Virus record (IMG/VR): IMGVR_UViG_3300009515_000005
Coordinates: 1-40,546 of that record
Strand: one strand, 5' to 3'
DNA length: 40,546 nt
Source: a virus
Made by a program: the position numbers and the translations under genes. Shown one piece after another: positions 8,345 through 16,040 of the stretch; the stretch's first letter is position 1; each line of letters opens with the position of its first letter. The notes under the pieces were generated by a model that saw only the letters and a program-made list of their open reading frames with translations, did no database searches and was not told the origin of the DNA.

Positions 8345-9160
8345 ATGAGTCTTAAAGCGATACATGATTCAATCGATGATATTCCTGAGCAGTACCAGTC
8401 TCTTTATACGGAACGAGACAATAAGTGGGAACTGACGGGCATTGAAGGCGTCAAGACAGAAGCGGACGTCTCCCGGGTCCAGACAGCTCTCGAAAAAGAA
8501 CGCAAGGACCACAAGAAAGTGAAAGAAGCCTTGAATACCTGGGGTGACTTGAACCATGAAGAAGTGATCCTTCAGCTTGACAAGATTCCAGAATTGGAAG
8601 CCGCAGCCGGGGGCAACATCGACGAAAAGAAGATGGATGAACTGGTTGAAACCCGGATTAAAACCCGGTTGGCTCCTGTTGAGCGGGAAAACAAAACACT
8701 TAAAGAAAAACTGGAAGTTGCTTCTCAGGAAATCACAGGTTTCAAACAAAAAGACGTTGAGCGGACGGTTACAGAGCAGGTGCGGAAAGCCGCAACTGTT
8801 GCAAAAGTCCTTGCTCCTGCCATGGACGATGCCGTCATGTTGGCCGGTCGAGTCTTTGAGTTGAATGAAGATGGAGTAGCCAGGACAAAGGATAATGTCG
8901 GGTTTGCCCCAGGTATGACTCCAGATATTTGGCTGCAGGATATGCAGCAAAAACGGCCGCACTGGTGGCCAGCAAGTGTCGGTGGCGGAGCCAATGGAAA
9001 TGAGGGTGGCGGGAATTTTTCCAAGAACCCTTGGTCTAAAGATCATTGGAGCCTCACAGCACAAGGCCAAGTTGTTAAACAACAGGGAGTAGAAAAGGCC
9101 GAACAAATGGCCAAAGCTGCAAACTCTGAAATTGGAGCAACCAGGCCTACTGAGAAATAA
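8345..9160 (+). CDS. Scaffolding protein
   Basis: A 271-residue, highly charged, mostly alpha-helical protein with a coiled-coil core at about residues 35-150 (KERKDHKKVKEAL, ENKTLKEKLEVASQEI). A Gly/Asn-rich hinge (GGGANGNEGGGN) precedes a helical C terminus with a PWSKDHWSLTAQ segment. Length, composition and position immediately before the capsid gene fit an internal scaffold that directs shell assembly and leaves before or during packaging. No separate head protease is seen. It has a good ribosome-binding site (GGAGGATAAG). Confidence 0.82.
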   Translation: MSLKAIHDSIDDIPEQYQSLYTERDNKWELTGIEGVKTEADVSRVQTALEKERKDHKKVKEALNTWGDLNHEEVILQLDKIPELEAAAGGNIDEKKMDELVETRIKTRLAPVERENKTLKEKLEVASQEITGFKQKDVERTVTEQVRKAATVAKVLAPAMDDAVMLAGRVFELNEDGVARTKDNVGFAPGMTPDIWLQDMQQKRPHWWPASVGGGANGNEGGGNFSKNPWSKDHWSLTAQGQVVKQQGVEKAEQMAKAANSEIGATRPTEK

Positions 9161-9161
9161 A

Positions 9162-9191
9162 TTTACAATCTAGTAAAGACCGTTATATAAT
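9162..9191 (+). promoter_or_regulatory. Sigma70-type promoter for the major capsid gene
   Basis: TTTACA at 9162-9167 and a perfect TATAAT at 9186-9191 are separated by 18 nt. The match is 5 of 6 and 6 of 6 to the bacterial housekeeping consensus. It begins directly after the scaffold stop codon and predicts a transcript start near 9198, giving a leader of about 120 nt before the capsid ATG. Confidence 0.65.
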
Positions 9192-9197
9192 TTTTTC

Positions 9198-9317
9198 ATT
9201 AAGTGCGAGAAGTCAACGTGGTTGATTCTCTTTTCACGGTCACAGTTAAGCTGACCATGGGGTTCGGCTTCAATAGTTACACATTGAATCTTCAACCTAC
9301 TATTAGGAGAATTAATC
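9198..9317 (+). promoter_or_regulatory. Structured 5' leader of the capsid mRNA
   Basis: The leader has two small hairpins: TCAAC (9213-9217) with GTTGA (9221-9225), and GGTCA (9238-9242) with TGACC (9252-9256). It ends in AGGAG about 7-8 nt before the ATG. Such 5' hairpins can stabilise an abundant structural mRNA. No known riboswitch motif is visible. Confidence 0.4.
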
Positions 9318-10352
9318 ATGGCTGCAGGACCCGTAACGAAGATCGCGGACGTAGTAGTCCCCGAAATCTTCACCCCGTACACTCAGCAATTGACCGAGCA
9401 AAAATCTCGGTTGATTCAATCAGGAGCCGTTGCTCGTAACGCTCTGCTCGACCAGGAACTGGCCGGCGGAGGCTTGACGTTCAATGCCCCTTCCTTTAAA
9501 GACCTCGATGATGACGCGGATAACGTGTCGACAGACGATGAAACCTCCAGCGCGGTACCGAAGAAAACCGGTACGGCCACGGAGATCGCCGTTCGTCTGT
9601 CTCGTAACCAGTCTTGGTCAAGCATGGACCTTGCTGCGGCTTTGGCCGGAGCGGATCCGATGGAGTCTATTGCTTCCCGAGTCGCAAATTACTGGACTCG
9701 CCGGTTGCAAGCTGTATTCCTGGCTACCATGGCCGGTTTGTTCGCTGACAACGATGCTGCTCCCGCCGGTGACGACACTCATACCCAAGGGGATATGACT
9801 GTTGACATCAAGGGTGGTGGTTTTGTTGACGGCGTGACGAACTTTTCCACGGAAGCCTTCATTGATGCGGCTGTTACCATGGGTGATTCCATGGAAGACC
9901 TCGGAATGGTTATGGTTCATTCCGTTGTTTATGCCCGCATGCAGAAAAACAACCTGATTGACTTTATTCCGGACGCCCGCGGAGAAACGGATATTCCTTT
10001 CTTCCTCGGTCGGATGGTTATCGTCGATGATGGTATGCCTGTTTCCACCGGTGTCTATGACAGTTACCTGTTTGGCGGTGGGGCACTTCAACTCGGTGTG
10101 GGTTCTCCGAAAGTTCCGACTGAAACCGATCGAGAACCTCTCCAAGGTGACGGCGGTGGTCGTGACATTCTGATTAACCGTGTTGAATGGGCACTCCATC
10201 CGGTTGGCAACAAGTATGCAGGTACGCCTCCAAATGGCGGTCCGGCAAACGGCGCGGGAGCAAACAACCTCCCGGATGCTGGAAGCTGGAGCCGTATTTG
10301 GCCGGAGCGGAAACAAATCAAGATCGCTCGTCTCGTTACCCGCGAGTCCTAA
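9318..10352 (+). CDS. Major capsid protein (HK97-fold type)
   Basis: A 344-residue protein following the scaffold. The N-terminal arm (VVVPEIFTPYTQQLTEQKS) leads into a region typical of phage coat proteins that lack a fused protease: ITIPxF/NAPSFKDL-type strand, an RNQSWSSMDLAAALAGADPM helix, and a central spine helix VANYWTRRLQAVFLATMAGL. The DLGMVMVHSVVYARMQKNNLI segment is a hallmark of this coat family's A domain. The gene has its own promoter upstream and a strong terminator downstream, consistent with the most abundant virion protein. Confidence 0.92.
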   Translation: MAAGPVTKIADVVVPEIFTPYTQQLTEQKSRLIQSGAVARNALLDQELAGGGLTFNAPSFKDLDDDADNVSTDDETSSAVPKKTGTATEIAVRLSRNQSWSSMDLAAALAGADPMESIASRVANYWTRRLQAVFLATMAGLFADNDAAPAGDDTHTQGDMTVDIKGGGFVDGVTNFSTEAFIDAAVTMGDSMEDLGMVMVHSVVYARMQKNNLIDFIPDARGETDIPFFLGRMVIVDDGMPVSTGVYDSYLFGGGALQLGVGSPKVPTETDREPLQGDGGGRDILINRVEWALHPVGNKYAGTPPNGGPANGAGANNLPDAGSWSRIWPERKQIKIARLVTRES

Positions 10353-10374
10353 GCCCTCTTGGTTTTATGGTTCG

Positions 10375-10403
10375 GGTGGGACCTTCGGGTCCCGCCTGTT
10401 TTT
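10375..10403 (+). terminator. Strong intrinsic terminator after the capsid gene
   Basis: A 9-bp GC-rich stem (10375-10383 with 10388-10396) is closed by a TTCG tetraloop and followed by TGTTTTT. This is a textbook rho-independent terminator. It isolates the capsid transcript from the downstream neck genes or lets through only part of the transcription. Confidence 0.9.
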
Positions 10404-10430
10404 CCAACTTTTCGCACACGGAGAATTGAT

Positions 10431-10904
10431 ATGTCTCGAACAGGCGTAGCAAGAACACGACATTTAAGGTATTCCTTTTTTGACCGTATGGCCAAACGGG
10501 ATACTTTTATTGGCTGGTTGGCCAGAGTCGTTACTGCTTTGACCGGTACAGGGGCCACTACCAACTTCACCACGGTTTTTGCCACGGATGTTGTTACTGC
10601 GACAACCCATGGTTTGACTACCGGTGACGGTCCTTTTGTACTTACTTCGACGACCACTCTTCCTGCAGGTCTTAGCTTGGATCCAGCCCGCTATTGGGTA
10701 AATGTGATCGATGCAAATACTTTCAAGTTTTGTGCTACTCGAAAAAATGCAATTGAAAATATCCCTGTTGATTTAACGGATGACGGTACTGGAACTCATT
10801 CCTTTGCCCGAGCCGCTGAAGCCAATGAGGATATTTACTACTACAATCGTCAAGGCCATAAACCTGAAACGATTGATGACCTGGCAGACATCGACTCACT
10901 CTAA
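10431..10904 (+). CDS. Small virion protein with beta domain, possible head decoration
   Basis: A 157-residue protein. The ATG at 10431 follows GGAG; the same frame is open further upstream but would run through the terminator, so I reject the longer form. A basic N terminus is followed by a hydrophobic helix (TFIGWLARVVTALTG). A beta domain then runs from about residue 45 to 120 (DVVTATTHGLTTGDGPFVL, PARYWVNVIDANTFKFC). This 'THGLxTGDxV...YWVxxIDxNTFK' pattern recurs in phage structural proteins. The position after the capsid suggests a decoration or fibre-like head protein; this is inference. Confidence 0.6.
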   Translation: MSRTGVARTRHLRYSFFDRMAKRDTFIGWLARVVTALTGTGATTNFTTVFATDVVTATTHGLTTGDGPFVLTSTTTLPAGLSLDPARYWVNVIDANTFKFCATRKNAIENIPVDLTDDGTGTHSFARAAEANEDIYYYNRQGHKPETIDDLADIDSL

Positions 10905-10925
10905 GGAGTGGGTCGTTCGTCTTTT
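10892..10925 (+). terminator. Possible terminator overlapping a stop codon
   Basis: A 10-bp stem (10892-10901 with 10906-10915, one G-U pair) has the loop TAAG, which contains the stop codon of the preceding gene. It is followed by TTCGTCTTTT. The short T run makes a partial terminator plausible. Confidence 0.5.
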
Positions 10926-10957
10926 AGGCGTGTACATTATTAATGAACGGAGGATTT

Positions 10958-11479
10958 ATGGCTACGAAGAAAAAAGAAAAGCTTGATCTTGAAGATCCAA
11001 AAGCACCTAAGGAAGAAGAGATCAACCCTGTAACAGAATCTGATCCAGAGTCTGAAGAGGTTGATCCGCTCGATGCCGAGTTGGATTCCCTGGAGCATGA
11101 GAATCAGCGGGACCAGGCAAAAGCTGAGTATGAAGCCCAGCAAAAAGTAGTCGCCAAAACCCAGGAAAAAGCAGATGATCTGCTGGCTAAACGGGATGCG
11201 GCAGAAAAAGAATACCGAAAAGCCATTGCTGATCGTGACGCTGAAACCCGAAAAATGAATAGTATGGACGGGGCGAAAGTTTCTAATCAGCATAACATAC
11301 AGGCTTACCTGGAAACTCAGAACAAATTACGGGAAGAGCGCTACCGGGAAAAAGCCAAGATGAAAGAAATGCTGGGAATGAAACCTGGAGTTGCCCAGGC
11401 TCCGATCGATGCCGCTATGGCAAGACGACCGGGCCGGGGGAATGCACGACCCAAACGGACTCCCATTAACCAAGGATAA
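10958..11479 (+). CDS. Charged coiled-coil protein in the head region
   Basis: A 173-residue hydrophilic protein. I chose the ATG at 10958 because ACGGAGG lies 5-6 nt upstream; the in-frame ATG at 10943 precedes that ribosome-binding site. An acidic, Pro-containing N-terminal half is followed by a long predicted coiled coil (about residues 50-130, AKAEYEAQQKVVAKTQEKAD). A basic C-terminal tail follows (MARRPGRGNARPKRT). The family is not recognised. The composition resembles scaffold or linker proteins. Confidence 0.6.
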   Translation: MATKKKEKLDLEDPKAPKEEEINPVTESDPESEEVDPLDAELDSLEHENQRDQAKAEYEAQQKVVAKTQEKADDLLAKRDAAEKEYRKAIADRDAETRKMNSMDGAKVSNQHNIQAYLETQNKLREERYREKAKMKEMLGMKPGVAQAPIDAAMARRPGRGNARPKRTPINQG

Positions 11480-11482
11480 ACC

Positions 11483-12058
11483 ATGTCCTTTCAATTAATG
11501 AAAAACCGGCGGGAAAGAAATGACCCTTCCCTCCAACTTAGCCGGACTCATGTTTTCGACAGTGGAGATAATAATTTCGCGGTCGGAACTTTTTTCCCTA
11601 ACAGGGCGAAGCCAATTACCGTTGCTTTCAGTATTTCCAGGACCGGCGCGGATAATGGCATGATCCTGGACATGGGGGATACTGTAACGGGTCTTGCTAT
11701 CTGGATCGACACCGGAACAATGGGCTTTTGTGCGGGAGATGTTGTCGCCGCTGACGGGGTAGAGTTTACCCTGGCCAATGCTCTCCCGGCTACAGGGCAG
11801 ACCTTTAAATTTATCCTGGCTGTAAATCCCGGGAATGGAAAAATCATTATCTGGCGCAATGGTAAAGTTGTTGGTCGCGCCCAGGCAACAAATACCAATT
11901 TACCCAATGGCTGGGGAGCTGCTGCAGATGGTGCAGTTGAGGCTGTTGGAACAGATGTCACGACTCGAGTCCCGGTCGGGGCTCGTGTAGCTTTAGCAAA
12001 CGCGTCTGTCATAGGAAAAGTTTCTATTTATGATGGACAGGTACCTCAACAGATTTAA
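11483..12058 (+). CDS. Jelly-roll (LamG/concanavalin-like) virion protein
   Basis: A 191-residue, beta-rich protein. Strand patterns such as NNFAVGTFFPNRAKPITVAF, then ILDMGDTVTGLAIWIDTGTM, and FKFILAVNPGNGKIIIWRNG, resemble the concanavalin-like lectin fold used by phage decoration and adhesion proteins (the 'GKIIIWRNGKVVGRA' strand is typical of LamG-like domains). It is encoded between capsid and neck genes, so a head-decoration role is the simplest reading. No catalytic residues are evident. Confidence 0.6.
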   Translation: MSFQLMKNRRERNDPSLQLSRTHVFDSGDNNFAVGTFFPNRAKPITVAFSISRTGADNGMILDMGDTVTGLAIWIDTGTMGFCAGDVVAADGVEFTLANALPATGQTFKFILAVNPGNGKIIIWRNGKVVGRAQATNTNLPNGWGAAADGAVEAVGTDVTTRVPVGARVALANASVIGKVSIYDGQVPQQI

Positions 12059-12070
12059 GGGAGAAATAGA

Positions 12071-12592
12071 ATGGCTTTGATTGTTGAAGACGGTACCGGT
12101 AAAATTGATGCCAACAGTTATGCCACGGCAGCAGAAGCTGATACCTATTTTACTGACCGGGGCAATGCAACTTGGCTTGGGACAGATGCTGTTAAAGAAC
12201 AGGCTTTGATCCGTGCAACAGATTATATTGAAGCCCGCTACTCTCAGCGGTTTAAGGGCAACTTTGAATTTCCCGACGTCCCACAGCGGTTGAGTTTCCC
12301 CCGTCTGGGACTGTTGGATCGGGAAGGTCGAGTGGTTACCGGAGTTCCAGAAGCATTGAAAAATGCCACAATGGAATATGCCTTGAAGGCTTTAACTGAA
12401 AATCTTTTTCTTGAACCGAACATTGATTCAAATGGTTTAACACCCACCTTGATACGAAGCAAGGTTGGACCGATCGAGGATGAGACCGAGTATGCAGATG
12501 GGAGCACACAGAAGACTATAAAACCCTTCCCAATGGCTGACCGGTTGATTTCTCGCTACATAGTACCGAGCGGGAGCACGGTAAGAGCATGA
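12071..12592 (+). CDS. Head-tail adaptor (DnaT-like/gp6-like connector)
   Basis: A 173-residue protein beginning with the ALIVEDGTGKIDANSYATA segment typical of the phage 'DnaT-like' adaptor family. A helical stretch with ARYSQRFKG and a buried Arg/Pro motif (PRLGLLDREGRVV-GVPEALK) follows. These proteins dock beneath the portal as the first connector ring. The gene overlaps the next by 4 nt (ATGA), and the order adaptor, closure, terminator, tail tube is as expected for the neck module. Confidence 0.8.
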   Translation: MALIVEDGTGKIDANSYATAAEADTYFTDRGNATWLGTDAVKEQALIRATDYIEARYSQRFKGNFEFPDVPQRLSFPRLGLLDREGRVVTGVPEALKNATMEYALKALTENLFLEPNIDSNGLTPTLIRSKVGPIEDETEYADGSTQKTIKPFPMADRLISRYIVPSGSTVRA

Positions 12593-12951
12593 CCGAGTAT
12601 ACACAGTCCATTACTAATGCAAATACGGCAATCAGGAAAAAAGGCCGTGATATTTGTATCCAGCGGACAGTCATTACCACCAGCACTTCAACTCCCTGGA
12701 CTGTACCCACAGATAGTCCCTCCAGTCATTTGACAAAAGGGGTTTTCCTGGATTACAGTTCCCATGAAGTGGATGGCACACTTATACTGGCTGAAGATCA
12801 GAAAGTCCTGGTCGCTGCTTTAGGTTTGGATATTGTGCCTACAACTAAAGATAAAATTATTGATGGGGATGATACCTGGGCCATTAAAGCCGTCAAACCC
12901 CTCAAGCCTGGAGACGAAGCAATTATCTATGAATTGCAAGTGAGGCGTTAA
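12589..12951 (+). CDS. Head closure (stopper) protein
   Basis: A 120-residue beta-rich protein in the position of the head closure ring. The pattern KGVFLDYSSHEVDGTLILAEDQKVLV with a later DTWAIKAVKPLKPGDEAIIYELQVRR matches small connectors in which a strand reports on 'thing measured in the sandwich' and ends in a short basic tail. It overlaps the adaptor gene by 4 nt and is directly followed by the tail terminator. The assignment is mainly by size, fold pattern and synteny. Confidence 0.68.
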   Translation: MTEYTQSITNANTAIRKKGRDICIQRTVITTSTSTPWTVPTDSPSSHLTKGVFLDYSSHEVDGTLILAEDQKVLVAALGLDIVPTTKDKIIDGDDTWAIKAVKPLKPGDEAIIYELQVRR

Positions 12952-13398
12952 ATGATTACTGATATAGAACAGGGTCGAAATGAAATTTATGTTGCCGTCA
13001 AGAATGCCTGGGACGGAATGACCCTGGACGCTGCAAAAAATCTGGATGCTGTCCCAAAAATAATCTGGCCTAATGTGGATAGCGAACAACCGACTGATGT
13101 CAATCTGCCATGGGCCAGAGTGACAATTTTACACGGTGACCGAGAACAAGTCACCCTGGGTGCCACAGGTACCAGAGTTTTTCGCCGATCTGGAATGGTG
13201 ATTGTTCAGATCTTTACCCCCTTGAGGAAGGGAATGGTTTTGTCCGATCATCTTTCGACTGTACTTGAAGATGCCTTCGATGGGGTACAGACAGCAAACG
13301 GAATATGGTTCCGCGATGTTAAGACCAATGAGATTGGCCCGGAAAAATGGCAACAAGTAAATGTTATAATGGAATTTCAATACGACTCATTAAAATAG
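12952..13398 (+). CDS. Tail terminator protein
   Basis: A 148-residue protein with the features of the phage tail terminator family: an N-terminal helix (IEQGRNEIYVAVKNAW), a PWARVTILHGDREQVTLG strand-loop, then RRSGMVIVQIFTPLRKGM. The C-terminal part includes an amphipathic helix and a final beta strand (NVIMEFQYD). The tail terminator hexamer caps the tail tube and joins it to the neck. The start codon directly abuts the previous stop, and the major tail protein follows. Confidence 0.78.
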   Translation: MITDIEQGRNEIYVAVKNAWDGMTLDAAKNLDAVPKIIWPNVDSEQPTDVNLPWARVTILHGDREQVTLGATGTRVFRRSGMVIVQIFTPLRKGMVLSDHLSTVLEDAFDGVQTANGIWFRDVKTNEIGPEKWQQVNVIMEFQYDSLK

Positions 13399-13411
13399 GA
13401 GAATTTGAACA

Positions 13412-14857
13412 ATGAGTGATACCAATCGCGTTGCAGTCGGAATCGTGGAAGAAGTTACTCAGGGCACGACCCCGGCTACACCTGCCTGGAAGGGATTGCG
13501 GATCACTTCCGCTCCGGACCTGGCGGTTAACCCTGAAACTGTTGTCAGCGATGAAATTGCAGCTGACGGCAATGTAAGTGACTTGCCTCTCGTAGGCATT
13601 TCAGCTGGTGGTTCTCTCAACCACGAAGTTTCTTTTGAAGCCCTTGATTTGATCTATGAAGGGGCTATGCGGAACGCCTGGGTGGACAATTCCACTCGTA
13701 AGGGTACAGGTCAGATCACGGACATTACCCTGACCAACAACGTCAACATGACTGACACGAACGATACTTACCAGCAGGGAGATATTGTTCTCATGTCTGG
13801 TTGGCCAACTGCTGGAAACAACGGCAATTTTGTTTTGGAAGCTACCACGGATAATGACACCCTCGTTATCACCGGTCTCTCGAATGAAACTGCTGTCGCT
13901 GCGACCCAAGTCCGGAGGATTGGCCATCAAGGTACGGCTGGGGACATTGACGCAGTTGCGGGTGGTACAAATGGATTGACTTCCACCACTTTGGATTTCA
14001 CAACTCTCGGTCTTGCCGTTGGTGAGTGGATCAAAATTGGCGGGGTTGGTGCGTCCTTCAGGTTTGCGACCGAAGCCAACAACGGATATTGTCGGATCAG
14101 TGCAATTGCCGCTAATGCCCTGGATTTTGATATTGTTCCAACCGGTTGGGCTACTGAAGCCAATACGACTGAGACTATCAAGCTTTGGTTTGGAAGCCGT
14201 GTCACCAATGGCATTACTAAAAAGTTTTACTCTATTGAGGAACAATTCCAAGACCAAGCCCCCACGTATCAATATTTTCGTGGTCAAATGGTTGATGGTC
14301 TGACATTGAGCCTTAATGCAAAAGCCATTGTTACGGCTGAAGCAACTTTCCTCGGTCTCTCAGGTGAAATTACAGAGACCCGGTTTGCAGGCTCCACTGA
14401 TGAAGCCGCTCCAACCAACGATGTTTTGAATACTTCTTCAAATGTCGGTCAAATTCTGGAAAATGGAGTTGCGATTTCAGGTTCCAATTATGTCCTGGCA
14501 AACACCATCAGTATCGCAAACAACCTTCGGGAACAACCAGCGATCGGTACCCTGGGTGCAGTTGGCATTGGTCAAGGAGAGTTTACTTTGACTGGAACCC
14601 TCAATACCTATTTCGATGACAAAACCATGGTCGAAAAGGTTATCAACAATACCGAGTCCGCCTATAATATTGTCCTGGCAGATGGTGCCAACCACAGTAT
14701 GCTGGTAGATATACCTCGGTTGAAGTTCTCCTCAGGTTTCCCGGAAGTCCCGGGTAAAAATGAGGATACCACGGTTAACCTCGGCTTTCAGGGAATCAAG
14801 CATGCGACACTGGGTTACTCCATGTTGATGCAGCGGTTCTTCTACGTCGAGGCGTAA
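13412..14857 (+). CDS. Major tail tube protein with inserted Ig-like beta domains
   Basis: A 481-residue tail tube protein, unusually long for the family. The core lies at the N terminus (VAVGIVEEVTQGTTPATPAWKGLR, a tail tube start motif) and at the C terminus (about residues 240-481, including GEFTLTGTLNTYFDDKT and LVDIPRLKFSSGFPEVPGKN). Between them, about residues 100-245, are two related beta domains. Both carry the pattern G-D/E-x-I/V-x-I/M-S/G-G-x...N-N-G-x-F/Y/C. Inserted domains of this kind usually decorate the tube surface. The same module recurs in two later virion proteins (31997 and 35195). Confidence 0.88.
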   Translation: MSDTNRVAVGIVEEVTQGTTPATPAWKGLRITSAPDLAVNPETVVSDEIAADGNVSDLPLVGISAGGSLNHEVSFEALDLIYEGAMRNAWVDNSTRKGTGQITDITLTNNVNMTDTNDTYQQGDIVLMSGWPTAGNNGNFVLEATTDNDTLVITGLSNETAVAATQVRRIGHQGTAGDIDAVAGGTNGLTSTTLDFTTLGLAVGEWIKIGGVGASFRFATEANNGYCRISAIAANALDFDIVPTGWATEANTTETIKLWFGSRVTNGITKKFYSIEEQFQDQAPTYQYFRGQMVDGLTLSLNAKAIVTAEATFLGLSGEITETRFAGSTDEAAPTNDVLNTSSNVGQILENGVAISGSNYVLANTISIANNLREQPAIGTLGAVGIGQGEFTLTGTLNTYFDDKTMVEKVINNTESAYNIVLADGANHSMLVDIPRLKFSSGFPEVPGKNEDTTVNLGFQGIKHATLGYSMLMQRFFYVEA

Positions 14858-14862
14858 CAAAC

Positions 14863-14882
14863 AGGGGATGGAGGCGTCCCCT
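14863..14882 (+). terminator. Small hairpin after the tail tube gene
   Basis: A 6-bp stem AGGGGA (14863-14868) with TCCCCT (14877-14882) lies in the 43-nt gap before the tail chaperone gene. There is no T run. It may be a partial terminator or an mRNA 3'-end stabiliser that lowers expression of downstream genes relative to the tube protein. Confidence 0.4.
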
Positions 14883-14900
14883 CTAAGCTAGGAGGCTTGC

Positions 14901-15308
14901 ATGAGTTTATATGGAATGTTTAAAACCAATCGAGACTATGAGACTGAAGGAGTCTGGATTGAATATGGAAAAGATACTCGGATAAAAATTGCCCGGGCAG
15001 GTGGATCCAATAAAACCTACCTCGCTGCGGTCAATAAAATGAATGCCGAGTATAAGCACCAGATTGCAAATGAACTGCTTGAAGAAGAGGTAGCGGAAAA
15101 GCTGCTCTTGGATGTTTTCGTTAATACAGTTATCCTGGATTGGGAAGGAGTTTCTGATGAAGATGGAAACCCTCTGGAATTCAATAAAGAGAATGTACGA
15201 CAGGTTATGGGAGATTTACCAGACCTGTTTAGAGACATTCAACGAATGGCGGGAACTCTAGCGATCTTCCGTGCTGAGGCTTTGGAGAAAGAAGCAAAAA
15301 ACTCATAA
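14901..15308 (+). CDS. Tail assembly chaperone, short form (G-like)
   Basis: A 135-residue protein in the slot of lambda gpG, between tail tube and tape measure. It starts with LYGMFKTNRDYETEGVWIEY, a pattern typical of tail assembly chaperones, and ends in a charged helix just before a slippery site. It has AGGAGG-like spacing upstream (GGAGGCTTGCATG). This form would be made by normal termination at TAA 15306-15308. It would coat the tape measure during tail assembly and is not part of the finished virion in known systems. Confidence 0.85.
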   Translation: MSLYGMFKTNRDYETEGVWIEYGKDTRIKIARAGGSNKTYLAAVNKMNAEYKHQIANELLEEEVAEKLLLDVFVNTVILDWEGVSDEDGNPLEFNKENVRQVMGDLPDLFRDIQRMAGTLAIFRAEALEKEAKNS

Positions 15309-15652
15309 CCTTTCTTGAGTACAAGCTAGGTGGTACCGGCAAAAATGAAAAAATGATTATTGCCGCGGCTCTTGAAAGGGGGGATCCAATACCGCCTACG
15401 ATAATGAATGCCCCAGACTTAGACCTGCACCTGGTCTTTGTCTGGGAAGCGTTCTGGGAGTTGAGTACCTGTCGGCCTGTAGGAATGACCACAGGTTCTA
15501 TACCCTGGACCGCGATCAATGAGTATGCCGTCCGGTATGAAGTCAACAGCCCGGATGAGTTTGACCGATTTGTTAAACTGCTGTATGCGATGGATGAAAG
15601 TTTCTTCAACCTGATGGAGCAGCAACGAAATGCCCAAAAAAGTAAAAACTAA
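14901..15652 (+). CDS. Tail assembly chaperone, frameshifted long form (GT-like)
   Basis: The predicted fusion joins 14901-15296 to 15296-15652 by a -1 shift and is 250 residues long. The second part runs through LITFLEYKLGGTGKNEKM before the internal methionine, then MIIAAALERGDPIPPT and PDLDLHLVFVWEAFWELST. This extension has no ribosome-binding site of its own at 15353, which argues that it is made only as a fusion. In lambda and many siphoviruses the G and GT proteins, in a fixed ratio, bind the tape measure and recruit tube subunits. The 3' end overlaps the next gene by 23 nt. Confidence 0.85.
15296..15302 (+). promoter_or_regulatory. Programmed -1 ribosomal frameshift site (A AAA AAC)
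   Basis: The heptamer AAAAAAC occupies 15296-15302, with the zero-frame codons AAA (15297) and AAC (15300), just two codons before the TAA of the short chaperone. A AAA AAC is a canonical -1 slippery sequence. Slipping leads into an open frame that includes the ATG at 15353 and runs to 15652. Only a weak 4-bp hairpin (CTTG 15314-15317 with CAAG 15322-15325) is obvious downstream. Confidence 0.88.
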
Positions 15653-16040
15653 GTTTGCGGTTCTTGCTGCTTCCATTCAAGGCAAACTGGAAAAAGCCAA
15701 GCGTGCCACTGCTCTTGAAGTCCTTAAAAATGTAGTCTTCCTTACCCCGGTTGATACCGGTCGGGCCCGGGCCAATTGGTTTGTTGGTGTCGGAGGTCCG
15801 AATACAGAAAGGAAGGACACCAACCCCGGAGCAAAAGGAAACCAGGGTTTTGCCGGATCTTTTGAACAAGGAAAAAGAAAGATCCTTACTACTCCTGCCA
15901 TTGGTCAGGATATTTATCTCAGCAATAACCTTCCTTACATTTCAAAATTGAATGAGGGGTCTTCAGACCAACAACCTGCAGGTTTCGTTGAACGCGCAAT
16001 CCAGGCAGGGGTCAATACTATAAGAGGACTTAGTTTCTAA
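15630..16040 (+). CDS. HK97 gp10-like neck/tail completion protein
   Basis: A 136-residue protein with the HK97-gp10 family signature: an N-terminal helix, the TPVDTGRARANWFVGVGGP motif at about residues 39-57, and a YLSNNLPYISKLNEGSSDQQP motif with a final helix (GFVERAIQAGVNTI). Family members connect head and tail or complete the tail. Here the gene is placed after the chaperone rather than beside the tail terminator, a known alternative order. It overlaps the chaperone gene by 23 nt, and its stop overlaps the tape measure start (TAATG). Confidence 0.88.
   Translation: MPKKVKTKFAVLAASIQGKLEKAKRATALEVLKNVVFLTPVDTGRARANWFVGVGGPNTERKDTNPGAKGNQGFAGSFEQGKRKILTTPAIGQDIYLSNNLPYISKLNEGSSDQQPAGFVERAIQAGVNTIRGLSF

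Noticed and set aside
10359-10430. A longer N terminus for the gene at 10431
   Set aside because: It would be translated through the strong terminator hairpin, and the ATG at 10431 has its own ribosome-binding site.
15353-15652. An independent gene starting at ATG 15353
   Set aside because: There is no ribosome-binding site, and the frame is joined to the upstream chaperone by a canonical slippery site.
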